A DNA stretch of 63,434 nt from Flavobacteriaceae bacterium (lineage in GTDB: Bacteria > Bacteroidota > Bacteroidia > Flavobacteriales > Flavobacteriaceae). The stretch spans positions 1 to 63,434 of the forward strand of contig JAFMLE010000012.1 of the NCBI GenBank assembly GCA_017852395.1. The letters are read 5' to 3'. The translations under genes were made by a program, and so were the position numbers. The notes under the pieces were generated by a model. The model made no database searches. It worked only from the letters and a program-made list of their open reading frames with translations, and was not told the origin of the DNA. Positions within the stretch are counted from its first letter, which is position 1, and every line of letters starts with the position of its first letter. Shown here in pieces: positions 1-9,376 of this stretch.

Positions 1-399
1 CGGGGCACGGAGGTGGTTAAAAAAACAAAAATCAAATAAATGAAAACGTAGGTTAAGCTATTCTGGTTTTGTTTCTAATTGCAATGTTAAAAGAGGACCC
101 AGTCCAAGTGGGAAAGTTGCAGTATCCTTCTTGGTTAAATTTGTGTACCATAAACCAAGAATCCAAGAAGGTGCGCTTAGACTGGACGTCTCTTTAAAAA
201 GGTTTAGTAACCGCGAGTTGAACTTTGAAAAGAACAACCATGAAAAGCAAAGTATGTATAAAAATTTTGCGGTCATAAACCCTATTAACTAATATTTCAT
301 CAGCTAAATTGCATCAATTCGGGTTGCTATCCCACCGCAGAGTAATTGTTGGGGACCTACAAGTTGTGGATGGTGAAATAATGTTTTTACCGGGATATG
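1..399. other. Left-edge stretch without a confident gene
   Basis: No recognisable gene lies before the ZIP transporter. The only open frame of note is on the minus strand at 58-276. It encodes 72 residues with a hydrophobic N-terminus and no family resemblance that I recognise. It could be a small secreted protein or chance. Bases 277-399 show no clear hairpin, promoter or RNA gene. The window may begin just beyond the end of a neighbouring gene. Confidence 0.4.
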
Positions 400-1083
400 T
401 TAAAGAATCACGGCCAACCCTACAGCGGCAAGTATGCAGACGAGTTTGACCCGATTGAAACGGTGTCCTTCATTGCTTTCAAAAATTATGGTAGTAGCGA
501 TGTGCAAGATTACCCCAACAACAATACCCAATAGGGGAGTGCTATAACTTTGGATCATATCAAAATACCACATACTCAATCCACCCAAAGAGGTCATTGA
601 AAGAAAAGCCAACAGACTAAGGCCTCTCGAAGCAGATGAAATCGTACTGTTTTGTAGCAACGAAAAAAGAATAAAGGCTATGGGGATTTTATGGACAAAC
701 ATTCCATAAGCGAGATGAGGAAAATCTACCAAAGGAAAGCCTTCAATAAAAGCATGAATACACAAGCTTAACCATAATAATAATGGAAAGTTGTTTTTTT
801 TGTCCGAATGAATATGCCCGTGTTCGGCCCCTCGAGAAAAATATTCTAAGAAGCTTTGTAAAAATATACCCCCCAAAATCCAATATCCTGCACTGTCCAC
901 ACCCTTAGCATAGAGTGCAGGTAGGAGCTCCAAAACCACTATCGACAATAGAAAAGCACCGCTAAACACCAAAATTAGATCGTGGGAAATCTTATTTGCA
1001 ATGGCCTGTTTGGTGGCCAGCCCTACTCCAATAAGCCCTCCCAAAAAAGGGATGATAAGCATCAAAATCAGTTCTATAGGCAT
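400..1083 (-). CDS. ZIP family metal transporter
   Basis: A 227-residue multi-pass membrane protein of the ZIP (zinc/iron permease) family, which moves divalent metals such as zinc into the cytoplasm. It has about eight hydrophobic segments. The family metal-site signature is visible as HAFIEG in one central helix and a histidine in the next (FVHKIP). A histidine-rich loop (EHGHIHSD) lies before it, typical of ZIP proteins. I chose the ATG at 1083. The frame continues five codons upstream to a GTG, but those bases overlap the promoter zone of the divergent methyltransferase gene. The substrate metal cannot be told from sequence. Confidence 0.85.
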   Translation of the reverse strand: MPIELILMLIIPFLGGLIGVGLATKQAIANKISHDLILVFSGAFLLSIVVLELLPALYAKGVDSAGYWILGGIFLQSFLEYFSRGAEHGHIHSDKKNNFPLLLWLSLCIHAFIEGFPLVDFPHLAYGMFVHKIPIAFILFSLLQNSTISSASRGLSLLAFLSMTSLGGLSMWYFDMIQSYSTPLLGIVVGVILHIATTIIFESNEGHRFNRVKLVCILAAVGLAVIL

Positions 1084-1123
1084 ACTATTTTTGTGCACTG
1101 CGGTTTAGACCCTAAAAATACGC

Positions 1124-1131
1124 TATTTTTG
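1124..1131 (+). promoter_or_regulatory. Bacteroidota-type -7 element before the rRNA methyltransferase
   Basis: TATTTTTG matches the TAnnTTTG consensus of Bacteroidota primary-sigma promoters, 19 bases before the chosen ATG. A second identical TATTTTTG sits at 1086-1093. No good TTG -33 element is visible at the right spacing, so the call is tentative. Confidence 0.45.
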
Positions 1132-1149
1132 AGCTTTAGCATTCCAATG

Positions 1150-2310
1150 ATGGACAATTTCAAAATGACCGCCAAAACCCTGTTTGGGTTAGAGGATATT
1201 TTAGCCGATGAGCTTCGCGCTTTAGGAGCACAAGAGGTTAGGGTTGGCAATCGGATTGTGCATTTTGTTGGCGACAAAGGATTTATGTACAAAGCCAATC
1301 TTTGTTTGCGTACAGCACTAAAAATATTAAAACCCTTACACGAAGTTCGAGTGTCCAATGAAGACGCACTTTACAAGGCTTTTTTTGATTTCCCCTGGGA
1401 AGATCTTATGGATGTTGATCATAGTTTTGCTTTTGATAGTGTGGTAAATGGAACGACTTTTACTAACGGGATGTATGTTTCTCAAAAAGTAAAAGATGCC
1501 CTGGTAGATCGTTTTCGGAAGTTAAGCAGACAGCGCCCCGACGTTGACCGGATTTATCCCGATTTTCGTTTTCATCTACATATCGATCACGATCGTTGTA
1601 CTTTGTCTGTTGACAGTTCGGGTGCCTCTTTGCACAAACGGGGGTATCGAAACCTCACCAATATTGCACCCATCAATGAGGTGTTAGCCGCTGGGATGCT
1701 TCAATGCTCGGGCTGGCGCGGAGATGTTGATTTTCTAGACCCGATGTGTGGTAGCGGAACCCTATTGATTGAAGCAGCTATGTTGGCAGCACGTATCCCC
1801 GCTCAAATCAATCGAAAAGTGTTTGCTTTTGAAAACTGGACCGATTGGGAACCTGAACTTTTTGAAAAAATACGCTTCGCTCAGTTGGATAAGGCAGTAA
1901 CGCCAAACATAACAATTATTGGATACGACAAAGCCCCTTCTGCAGTTCGGAAAGCAGAAGAAAATATTCGACAAGCGCAACTACAAGATTTTATAAGCGT
2001 CGAACGCAAAAATTTCTTTGATACAAAAAAAATCGACCATCGCCCACTGTTTTTGATGACCAACCCGCCCTATGGTGCACGCCTCGAGGGGGACATCAAA
2101 ACACTCTACAGTCAGATGGGCGATACTTTCAAGCAACACTACCTCAATACCGATGCATGGGTGATCAGTTCCAATATTGAAGCATTGAAGTTTATTGGAC
2201 TACGCCCCAAAAGAAAAATAAAATTATTTAATGGAAAGCTCGAATCGCGGCTGATGCATTTTCCAATCTATTCAGGGACCAAAAAAGTACATAAACAGAC
2301 TAAGGATTAG
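1150..2310 (+). CDS. THUMP-domain class I SAM-dependent RNA methyltransferase (RlmL-like)
   Basis: A 386-residue member of the COG0116 family related to the N-terminal half of E. coli RlmL, which methylates guanine N2 in 23S rRNA. The first ~160 residues form the THUMP RNA-binding part. The second half holds the Rossmann methyltransferase with a SAM-binding DPMCGSGT motif and the catalytic NPPYG motif, typical of N2-guanine or N6-adenine methyltransferases. The open frame extends far upstream through the ZIP gene. The start at 1150 (or the adjacent ATG at 1147) gives the usual N-terminus and sits right after the promoter-like element. The stop is one base from the stop of the convergent DUF6048 gene. 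Confidence 0.85.
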   Translation: MDNFKMTAKTLFGLEDILADELRALGAQEVRVGNRIVHFVGDKGFMYKANLCLRTALKILKPLHEVRVSNEDALYKAFFDFPWEDLMDVDHSFAFDSVVNGTTFTNGMYVSQKVKDALVDRFRKLSRQRPDVDRIYPDFRFHLHIDHDRCTLSVDSSGASLHKRGYRNLTNIAPINEVLAAGMLQCSGWRGDVDFLDPMCGSGTLLIEAAMLAARIPAQINRKVFAFENWTDWEPELFEKIRFAQLDKAVTPNITIIGYDKAPSAVRKAEENIRQAQLQDFISVERKNFFDTKKIDHRPLFLMTNPPYGARLEGDIKTLYSQMGDTFKQHYLNTDAWVISSNIEALKFIGLRPKRKIKLFNGKLESRLMHFPIYSGTKKVHKQTKD

Positions 2311-2311
2311 T

Positions 2312-3034
2312 CTATTTTTTTCCAAAACGAAAAGGAATCGAATAGGTGAGGGTATAGTTGAAGCCCACCCCAAAATTGTTTTCGTCCGTGACTTTGTTGA
2401 ATCCAGGGAGGTATAAATTATTGAAGTTATCCGGTTGTTTTTGACTGAGCAGGCGGTTGAGACGCAAGCTCAATCCGAGGTAAAAATTATGAATAATCTG
2501 TACTTTGATACCCGCCAGCACTTCAAACCATTGCGCACTAAGGTCGGGACTCGTTTTTGTCGCATTGCTATTACTGATAAGTGCTTCGGGCCAAAAATGG
2601 GTGGTCGAATAGAGCGTATAGTTGTTGACCGTCTGCTGGTGCAAACTGTTGCCAAATCGCAACCCGATGTACACTTGATTATTCATTCCTTTCCAATTAT
2701 CGTACATATTGTAATCGATTCCCAATTTTAAATAATTTCCTTTGGTACTAAAATTGAGTTGTTCCGATTGGAGGGTACGATTTTCGTTACCCAATTCTAG
2801 GGCAACGTATAGGTCGTTATATACTTTTAGGTCACCAACCAATTCAAAGCCTTCAAAATCTTCTTCGATTTGTGTGCGGATGGGGCGGTAGAGATCGATA
2901 CCGAATCGCAAAGCCATTGGGGCTTCTTTTTTGATTGCGATGACTCCAATGCTGTCATTGTCCTGCAATTGCTGCCCCCATATTGGAGCGGCAAAAAAGC
3001 TAATGCAACAAAGCCAAATGTACCACTGTTTCAT
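2312..3034 (-). CDS. DUF6048 family outer-membrane-like protein
   Basis: A 240-residue protein with an N-terminal signal peptide ending near WGQQ. The rest is rich in alternating polar and aromatic residues, consistent with a small outer-membrane beta-barrel. It resembles the Bacteroidota family DUF6048, whose function is unknown. Its start overlaps the end of the DUF6452 gene by 35 bases, and that gene overlaps rlmD, so the three are probably one transcript. I recall the order rlmD-DUF6452-DUF6048 from other Flavobacteriia, which suggests a conserved but unexplained link. Confidence 0.75.
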   Translation of the reverse strand: MKQWYIWLCCISFFAAPIWGQQLQDNDSIGVIAIKKEAPMALRFGIDLYRPIRTQIEEDFEGFELVGDLKVYNDLYVALELGNENRTLQSEQLNFSTKGNYLKLGIDYNMYDNWKGMNNQVYIGLRFGNSLHQQTVNNYTLYSTTHFWPEALISNSNATKTSPDLSAQWFEVLAGIKVQIIHNFYLGLSLRLNRLLSQKQPDNFNNLYLPGFNKVTDENNFGVGFNYTLTYSIPFRFGKK

Positions 3035-3494
3035 CTTGAACGGTTGTTTCTATTATTGAGTATCCCTTGATCCAATTGTCTGTGTCTTGGCTGTTAACCA
3101 CCGCATCGGTACCCAAAAGATACTGTGCTTTATAGCCACAAGCCCTATTGATGTATAGGTCTTCTCGACGGTAGTTGATTTGAACCAAATCATGATTTTC
3201 GTTTTCTTGGCCCAAATTGAGGGTAAACCTAAATTGTGTAAATTCTTGATCATTTCTAAGCGGAAGCGTGTAGGGCCCACCACCAGCAATGATACTGGTG
3301 TTTGTTGCGACTGCACTTATGGTTAGGTTTGATGGGGCTTTGACCGTTTCGGGATTTTCAAAATCATAAAAATCGATAACCAATCGTGGGGTGCCAGGGG
3401 TGCCTTCTACACAGATGTCGTCTTTTTCGCAATTATAAAAAAGCAAAAGGCAACAACTCGCCACCACAAATAGGAAGTCTTTTGGTGCTTTCAT
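3000..3494 (-). CDS. DUF6452 family lipoprotein
   Basis: A 164-residue protein. A hydrophobic N-terminus is followed by FYNCEKDD, where the cysteine could be the lipidated residue of a lipoprotein signal. The remainder resembles DUF6452, a Bacteroidota family of unknown role. The ATG overlaps the rlmD stop as ATGA (3491-3494), implying translational coupling. Its 3' end runs 35 bases into the DUF6048 gene. A cell-envelope location is inferred from the signal sequence only. Confidence 0.7.
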   Translation of the reverse strand: MKAPKDFLFVVASCCLLLFYNCEKDDICVEGTPGTPRLVIDFYDFENPETVKAPSNLTISAVATNTSIIAGGGPYTLPLRNDQEFTQFRFTLNLGQENENHDLVQINYRREDLYINRACGYKAQYLLGTDAVVNSQDTDNWIKGYSIIETTVQDETVVHLALLH

Positions 3495-4900
3495 CGATGG
3501 GTTAAAAGTACAACATTTTCTATATGGTGTGTTTGTGGAAACATATCCACGGCTTGAGAACGACGAACTTCATAAGCCTCCTTGAGCATGGCCAAATCCC
3601 GTGCTTGTGTTGCACTATTGCAGCTGACATATACAATTTTATGAGGTGCAATCTTGAGCAACTGTGCGATCACTTTTGGATGCATACCGTCTCGGGGAGG
3701 ATCGGTTATAATGACATCGGGTCGGCCATGGCGATCGATAAAGGCATCGTCAAAACATGCTTTCATATCACCGACCTCAAAAAAAGTATTTTCGATTTGA
3801 TTTCTTTTTGCGTTTTTAACAGCTGCCTTTACGGCATCGCCAACCGCTTCGATTCCGACTACTTTTTGACAATCTGCAGCAATAAATTGCGCAATGGTTC
3901 CCGTACCGGTATAGAGGTCATATACAACTTCATGGCCTTCTAATCCGGCAAACTCATGCGCTATTTGATATAAAACTTCGGCTTGTTTTGAGTTGGTTTG
4001 GTAAAATGATTTGGCCGTAATTTCAAATTCGAGATGCCCCATTTTTTCTAGGATATAATCGCGACCATCAAAACACTCAATGTTTTGGTCGTAGAGGCTG
4101 TCATTGCCTTTGGGGTTGATGCAATACAACAAAGAGGTAATCTGTGGAAACGCAGCCTTTAGTGCAGTTAACAATGCGATTCTATTTTCTTGATCCTCAT
4201 GAAAAAACTGAATCAATACCATGATTTCGCCAATACGGGTATTTCGAATCATAAGGGTACGCAAAAAACCGCTTTGGTTTCTGGGGTCAAAAAAGGCCAA
4301 GCCCTTGGACTCTGCAAAAGCTTTGATCCAATTTCTTATCGCGTTGGAAGGGTCACCTTGCAAGTGACATTGTTGAATATCAACCACTTTGTCCCACATC
4401 CCTGGTTTGTGAAAACCCAAACCATTTTTGGTTAGTATAGTTTCTGATGCTGCAATTTCGCTTTGCTCTAACCAACGCTGATTAGAAAAAGAAAACTCCA
4501 TTTTGTTACGATAAAAGTACACCTCATCAGCTCCTTTGATGGGTAAGGTTTCTTGTGGAATTATATGACCAATTTTATATAGGTTTTGGGAGACAATATT
4601 TTGCTTGAACTCCAATTGGGCTGGGTAGGACATGTTTTGCCATTTGCAACCTCCACAAGTCCCAAAATAATCGCATTTGGGATCGATACGGTGAGGAGAG
4701 GGCTGTTCAATGGTATTGAGACGGCCTTCCAAAACGCCCTTTCTTTTTTTGAAGGCGGTTGCATTGATGAGGTCTCCTGGGATGGCTCCGGGTACAAATA
4801 ATACCTGGCCCTGTGCGGTTTTGGCAACACCGGCTCCTTTGGCGGAGATATCCACCACTTGGAGTTGACTAAAGTTTTGAACTTTGTTTTTTCTTGGCAT
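3491..4900 (-). CDS. rlmD: 23S rRNA (uracil-5-)-methyltransferase, RlmD/RumA family
   Basis: A 469-residue TrmA/RlmD-type enzyme that makes 5-methyluridine in 23S rRNA. The N-terminal TRAM domain covers about residues 10-65. An iron-sulfur cysteine cluster follows (CDYFGTCGGCKWQ), with another cysteine near residue 175. The methyltransferase domain carries DLYTGTGT for SAM binding, a TDPPRDG motif and the catalytic cysteine in YVSCNSAT near the C-terminus. These features separate it from TrmA, which lacks the cluster, although RlmC versus RlmD specificity cannot be proven from sequence. It leads the three-gene run with DUF6452 and DUF6048. Confidence 0.9.
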   Translation of the reverse strand: MPRKNKVQNFSQLQVVDISAKGAGVAKTAQGQVLFVPGAIPGDLINATAFKKRKGVLEGRLNTIEQPSPHRIDPKCDYFGTCGGCKWQNMSYPAQLEFKQNIVSQNLYKIGHIIPQETLPIKGADEVYFYRNKMEFSFSNQRWLEQSEIAASETILTKNGLGFHKPGMWDKVVDIQQCHLQGDPSNAIRNWIKAFAESKGLAFFDPRNQSGFLRTLMIRNTRIGEIMVLIQFFHEDQENRIALLTALKAAFPQITSLLYCINPKGNDSLYDQNIECFDGRDYILEKMGHLEFEITAKSFYQTNSKQAEVLYQIAHEFAGLEGHEVVYDLYTGTGTIAQFIAADCQKVVGIEAVGDAVKAAVKNAKRNQIENTFFEVGDMKACFDDAFIDRHGRPDVIITDPPRDGMHPKVIAQLLKIAPHKIVYVSCNSATQARDLAMLKEAYEVRRSQAVDMFPQTHHIENVVLLTHR

Positions 4901-4917
4901 GTTGCAAAAATACTATA

Positions 4918-5060
4918 GTTTTAAAGCTTAAAACGAAGTGTTACTTCTTTTTTTAGGTCAAAAAATTGTCAATAACTTTATTGTTTTAAAAAACGAGTAT
5001 CAATCGTATTTTAGTTATTTTTATCACAATATGCAGTTAAAATGTTATAAATAAAACTTT
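4918..5060 (+). promoter_or_regulatory. Dyad-rich upstream region of the ornithine aminotransferase gene
   Basis: Between the divergent rlmD and rocD genes there are several short inverted repeats. GTTTTAA-AGC-TTAAAAC is at 4918-4934, and GAAGT/ACTTC and CAATAA-CT-TTATTG follow. No perfect TAnnTTTG promoter was found. The dyads may be operators, but AT-rich sequence makes short ones common. Confidence 0.3.
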
Positions 5061-6344
5061 ATGGAAACAACTCAAGCTTCTTTGGCACAACATTATTTGA
5101 ATCAAGAAAAAGAATACGGTGCACACGATTATAACCCCTTGCCCGTGGTATTGGCCAAAGGGTCTGGTGTTTTTTTATGGGATGTTGATGGGAAAAAATA
5201 TTATGATTTCTTGTCGGCATATTCTGCAGTAAATCAAGGCCACTGTCATCCTGAGATTGTAAAAACTCTTCAGGAGCAGGCTGCAACGCTTACCTTGACC
5301 TCACGCGCATTTCATAACAATAAGCTGGGCGATTATATGGAGTTTACCACCAAGTTTTTTGGTTTCGAACGCTTGCTGCCAATGAATACTGGAGCAGAAG
5401 GGGTTGAGACTTCCATCAAAATAACCAGAAAGTGGGGCTATCTGCACAAAGGTGTTCCAGAAAATCAAGCACAAATTATTGTGTGTAATAACAATTTTCA
5501 TGGTCGAACGACAACCATCATTTCGTTCTCGTCCGATCCAGGCTCTAAAAATCATTTTGGACCGCATACCCCTGGATTCATTTCGATACCCTATAACGAT
5601 CTAACGGCCTTGGAAGAAACTCTAAAAAACAATCCCAATGTGGTGGGGTTTTTGGTAGAACCCATACAAGGTGAAGCAGGAGTTTATACTCCAGACACCG
5701 ACTTTATAAGAGGTGCGCGCGCACTTTGCAGCCAATACAATGCGCTATTGATTGCCGATGAAATCCAAACCGGTATTGGTCGTACAGGGGCTTTGTTGGC
5801 TGTTTGTGGCGATTGCTCTTGCCAGGGCAGTTGTGAACGACAAAAAGCGACTTATATACGCCCCGACTTGCTCATTCTTGGAAAAGCCTTAAGCGCAGGT
5901 ACCTATCCCGTATCGGCAGTGCTTTGTGATAGCCATATCATGGATGTCATTCAACCAGGTCAGCACGGAAGTACCTTTGGAGGCAACCCCCTAGGTGTAA
6001 CAGTTGCTCTAAAAGCACTTCAGGTTGTTCGTGATGAAAAACTGCCACAAAACGCCCGAAAATTAGGGAAAGTGTTTCGAGCAGAAATGCAAAAATACAT
6101 TGATGGTAGCACCATAGTGTCTAGTGTTCGCGGGCGTGGTCTTCTCAATGCCATTGTTATCAACGATACTCCAGACAGTAAAACCGCTTGGAATATCTGT
6201 TTGCGTTTGCGTGATAATGGGTTGCTCGCAAAACCGACCCATGGCAACATCATTCGATTTGCGCCACCACTTGTGATGACCGAAGAACAATTGATGGATT
6301 GTATTTCAATTATCAAAAAAACATTAACTGAGTTTGAGTCCTAA
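5061..6344 (+). CDS. rocD: Ornithine aminotransferase (ornithine--oxo-acid transaminase)
   Basis: A 427-residue class III, fold-type I PLP enzyme that converts ornithine and 2-oxoglutarate to glutamate semialdehyde and glutamate. Visible features are the NTGAEGVETSIK segment, the PLP-binding aspartate in ADEIQTG (about residue 233) and the Schiff-base lysine in LGKALSAG (about 275). Between them is a cysteine-rich insert, CGDCSCQGSC, with cysteines at about 249, 252, 254 and 258. I recall a comparable insert from other Bacteroidota ornithine aminotransferases but not from the human or Bacillus enzymes. The gene may take ornithine made by the hydrolase pair at 48.4-50.2 kb. Related class III transaminases cannot be fully excluded. 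Confidence 0.88.
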   Translation: METTQASLAQHYLNQEKEYGAHDYNPLPVVLAKGSGVFLWDVDGKKYYDFLSAYSAVNQGHCHPEIVKTLQEQAATLTLTSRAFHNNKLGDYMEFTTKFFGFERLLPMNTGAEGVETSIKITRKWGYLHKGVPENQAQIIVCNNNFHGRTTTIISFSSDPGSKNHFGPHTPGFISIPYNDLTALEETLKNNPNVVGFLVEPIQGEAGVYTPDTDFIRGARALCSQYNALLIADEIQTGIGRTGALLAVCGDCSCQGSCERQKATYIRPDLLILGKALSAGTYPVSAVLCDSHIMDVIQPGQHGSTFGGNPLGVTVALKALQVVRDEKLPQNARKLGKVFRAEMQKYIDGSTIVSSVRGRGLLNAIVINDTPDSKTAWNICLRLRDNGLLAKPTHGNIIRFAPPLVMTEEQLMDCISIIKKTLTEFES

Positions 6345-6371
6345 CCATTACATTTGGTTAGATATTAGATT

Positions 6372-7526
6372 ATGCCTGTATATTTTGACAATGCCGCCAC
6401 CACCCCTTTACGCCCCGAAGTGGTAGAGGCTATCAGTGCGGTTATGGCTGACACTTTTGGCAATCCTTCGTCGACCCATTCTTATGGTCGGGAGGCAAAA
6501 GCGCTTATAGAAACAGCCCGAAAAAGCATCGCATCGCATTTTAATGCCTTGCCCCAAGAGATTATTTTTACCTCAGGCGGTACAGAGTCAGATAATATGT
6601 TGCTCCGTTGTGCCGTAAAAGATTTGGGTGTACAAACCCTGATTTCATCACCTTTGGAGCATCATGCGATACTCCACGCTTTAGATGAGCTTGAATCGGA
6701 AGGGCTCCAGATAAAGTATGTCAATCACTCCGAAGACGGCACTATAGATTTAGTCCATTTGGGGGCATTGTTGACGGCTGATGACTCCAAAAAACTGGTT
6801 ACTCTAATGTATGTCAACAATGAAATTGGCAACATCTTAGACCTGTATAATGTAGGAAACCTCTGTCACCAGCATAAGGCGCTTTTTCATACCGATGCGG
6901 TTCAGGGAGTTGCCCATTTTAGAATGGACACATCGCAGCTTCCTGTAGATTTCTTTTCGGCAGCAGCGCATAAATTCCATGGTCCCAAGGGAGTTGGTTT
7001 TTCTTTTGTACGAAAAAATTCTGGCATCAAGCCCTTTATTGTGGGTGGAGGTCAAGAACGTGGTTTACGCGCAGGAACCGAATCGGTCCACAATATTGTT
7101 GGTATGGCCAAAGCCTTGGAGATTGCCTATGCCAAATTAGACGAAGAGTACCTTTATATCCGAGATATCAAACGATATTTCATAACACAGCTAACGGGCT
7201 TATTCCCAAATTTGAAATTCAACGGTTGTTCGGGTGATTTGCAAAAAAGCACCTATACTTTGGTGAATGTTCAACTGCCTGTGCCAGAAGATAAAGCCGT
7301 GCTATTGGACTTTCATTTGGATTTGAAAGGTGTGGCCTGTTCCAAAGGTAGTGCTTGCCAATCTGGGAGCAATGCGGACTCGCATGTTATAAAAGCGCTA
7401 AACCCTAGATCGGCAGTTTCTCACCCGTCATTGCGGTTTTCTTTTTCGAGCTTCAACACCAAAGAAGATGTCGATTATGCGATTGCAGCGCTGAATGAAT
7501 TTGTCGCTGGACAGGTTGGTGTTTAA
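6372..7526 (+). CDS. Cysteine desulfurase (NifS/IscS class)
   Basis: A 384-residue PLP enzyme that takes sulfur from cysteine for iron-sulfur clusters or thiolated tRNA. It begins with the YFDNAATTP motif. The Schiff-base lysine is in SAAAHKFHGPKG (about residue 204) and the mobile-loop cysteine in ACSKGSACQSGS (near 325-330), the short-loop type of group I enzymes. No IscU or Suf partner is adjacent, so this may be a stand-alone copy. It follows rocD by 27 bases and may be cotranscribed with it. Its stop shares the four bases TTAA with the convergent peptidase gene. Confidence 0.88.
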   Translation: MPVYFDNAATTPLRPEVVEAISAVMADTFGNPSSTHSYGREAKALIETARKSIASHFNALPQEIIFTSGGTESDNMLLRCAVKDLGVQTLISSPLEHHAILHALDELESEGLQIKYVNHSEDGTIDLVHLGALLTADDSKKLVTLMYVNNEIGNILDLYNVGNLCHQHKALFHTDAVQGVAHFRMDTSQLPVDFFSAAAHKFHGPKGVGFSFVRKNSGIKPFIVGGGQERGLRAGTESVHNIVGMAKALEIAYAKLDEEYLYIRDIKRYFITQLTGLFPNLKFNGCSGDLQKSTYTLVNVQLPVPEDKAVLLDFHLDLKGVACSKGSACQSGSNADSHVIKALNPRSAVSHPSLRFSFSSFNTKEDVDYAIAALNEFVAGQVGV

Positions 7527-9211
7527 TATTTTCTATAAAAAACCGTCTCGTATCGACTGCTGTTTTTGCTGTTGTCCTCAACAATAATAAGAAGTTGGTG
7601 TTCTGCTGCTTCAAATTTTTGATCTTCAAAATCATAAATCAACGTTCCGTCTTTGGGTTCATACTCAAAGCGTGCCCATTTTCCATTTATGTAGGTCTTA
7701 TAAGATCGAATTCCGCTAAAATCATCTCCAATTTTAACTTTTAAGAAGCGGTAATTGGAAAGCCATTGTCCAGGTTTGAAATTTAGTGGTTTAATTTCGG
7801 GCGCTAGGGTATCACGCGCAATTGTGTAGGTGCCTAAGATTTTGGTTTTGGCCCTCCAGCTTCCCTCTTTGTAGTAAGTGTAGACATAACTTGGTTTATT
7901 TTTTTTATTGAGCAAGGCAATAAACGATTGTTTTTGTTCTAGGCTGTCTTGCGTTGCCGCAGGAAATTGCAAGTCGAGTGCTGTTCTAAGGGGTAGGCGG
8001 TTTCGATCCAAAAACAAGGTGTCTTTTTTTCCATTGATTTTTAGCAAATGAGGGCGGTACAAACTTTTCTTTGGAAAATAAACCTCAATCCCTTCAAAAT
8101 CAAACAGATAATCTTTTTCTGGGACAATCAATGATCGGTCATTCGTGTTGGTATCTGTGGTTGCTATTTCGGTCTCAATCCCTTCAAGATAGGTTTCTAT
8201 ATAGCTGGTGTTGCCTTGAAAGTCCGAAACTTCAAAAACAAGTTGGTACGATTTTCCTGGGGCAGCATTAAGAATTCCGTTTGTAGTTTGTTTAATAAAA
8301 CTGAGGTCTTCAAACAAAGGGTCAAATACTTTTTGGATTCGAGTACCCTCGTCCATATAGGTTTTATAATCGATAAGCTGACTGATCGCTTTTGAATCTT
8401 GAAAGGAAAAATCATCAAATCGATAGTCAAAAAAATCTTGACCATTGACTCGCAAACGGATTTTATAAATCCCGTTTTTATTCCAGCTACGGTCTTGACG
8501 ATCAAACAATTGCAGTCCAAACCCCAATTGGCCACCCGCTTTGATAAGAGGCGTTACATACAGGCTGTCATTGAGTTTGTTAAGCACAAACTCTTTGACC
8601 ATTTGTAGGCTATCATCATCTGTTTTGGCAAACATAAAAAGTTTGCGCAATTGCGGTTTGATTTGATCTTCTACTTTGATGCCATGCAGCAAGGGATTGA
8701 CAGGTCTTTGGGAGTCCGCTTCACGCAATTCGAAATGCAAATGCGGTCCAAAAGACCCTCCGGTATTTCCCGAAAAACCGATTAATTCTCCTTGTTCTAT
8801 TTTGATTTCATCTCCTTTAGGAAATTTTTGAAGGGTAAAAGATTCCTTTTCATACTGCAGCTTTTTGACATAGGCTTCAATCTTTGGGGCAAATTTTTTC
8901 AGGTGCGCATATACCGAAACCAATCCATTAGGATGGGTTACATAAAGTGCTTTACCATAACCACTTGTGCTCACCAAAATACGACTAATATACCCCTCCC
9001 AAACACCATAAACAGAAAGCCCTTGACGGCCCTGTGTCTTGATATCTAGCCCTGCATGAAAGTGGCTCGAACGCAATTCGGCAAATGTTCCCGATAAAGC
9101 AATTGGTATTTTCAACGGAGGTGTGATGGGTTCTTCATACATCTGAGCTTCTAAGGTCAAAACGCAAAAAAAACCAACAAACGAAATTGCAAGAGCTTTA
9201 AAGGTTGGCAT
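7523..9211 (-). CDS. M23 family metallopeptidase (LytM-like), secreted
   Basis: A 562-residue protein with a signal peptide ending near LEAQ, then an N-terminal M23 endopeptidase domain that probably cuts peptidoglycan peptide bridges. The zinc ligands are visible as HFHAGLDIK (first His and Asp, about residues 51-57) and HLHFELRE (about 157-160). The remaining ~380 residues look like beta-rich Ig-like domains and are unusual for a simple LytM enzyme. They are typical of long flavobacterial M23 proteins. It is divergent from the coiled-coil/ZapA genes, which fits a link to cell-wall growth or division, though this is inference. Confidence 0.82.
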   Translation of the reverse strand: MPTFKALAISFVGFFCVLTLEAQMYEEPITPPLKIPIALSGTFAELRSSHFHAGLDIKTQGRQGLSVYGVWEGYISRILVSTSGYGKALYVTHPNGLVSVYAHLKKFAPKIEAYVKKLQYEKESFTLQKFPKGDEIKIEQGELIGFSGNTGGSFGPHLHFELREADSQRPVNPLLHGIKVEDQIKPQLRKLFMFAKTDDDSLQMVKEFVLNKLNDSLYVTPLIKAGGQLGFGLQLFDRQDRSWNKNGIYKIRLRVNGQDFFDYRFDDFSFQDSKAISQLIDYKTYMDEGTRIQKVFDPLFEDLSFIKQTTNGILNAAPGKSYQLVFEVSDFQGNTSYIETYLEGIETEIATTDTNTNDRSLIVPEKDYLFDFEGIEVYFPKKSLYRPHLLKINGKKDTLFLDRNRLPLRTALDLQFPAATQDSLEQKQSFIALLNKKNKPSYVYTYYKEGSWRAKTKILGTYTIARDTLAPEIKPLNFKPGQWLSNYRFLKVKIGDDFSGIRSYKTYINGKWARFEYEPKDGTLIYDFEDQKFEAAEHQLLIIVEDNSKNSSRYETVFYRKY

Positions 9212-9346
9212 TCGATTTATTTGATGTACTAAATTACCATTTAATTTGACACCTAAAAAACTTTAAAACACGAGTCTCAAACACAGCTTATGTTAAAGTT
9301 TTTAAAAACTGATCGCTCCAAATCGTTTAAACTGGTCCTTATTTTC

Positions 9347-9354
9347 TAAATTTG
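9347..9354 (+). promoter_or_regulatory. -7 promoter element of the zapA operon
   Basis: TAAATTTG is a perfect TAnnTTTG match, 23 bases before the ATG at 9377. It lies in the divergent gap between the M23 gene and the coiled-coil gene. No strong TTG -33 element is obvious. Confidence 0.55.
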
Positions 9355-9376
9355 TATAGTAAGTTGAAACCACTCT

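Noticed and set aside
58-276. 72-residue minus-strand frame at the left edge as a real gene
   Set aside because: No family resemblance, no promoter element and no supporting neighbour; reported only as part of the edge region.
982-1149. N-terminal extension of the RlmL-like protein
   Set aside because: The extra 56 residues overlap the ZIP gene antisense, do not resemble the THUMP family and cover the promoter-like element.
4190-4435. Plus-strand frames within rlmD
   Set aside because: Antisense to the clear RlmD coding sequence, with no motif of their own.
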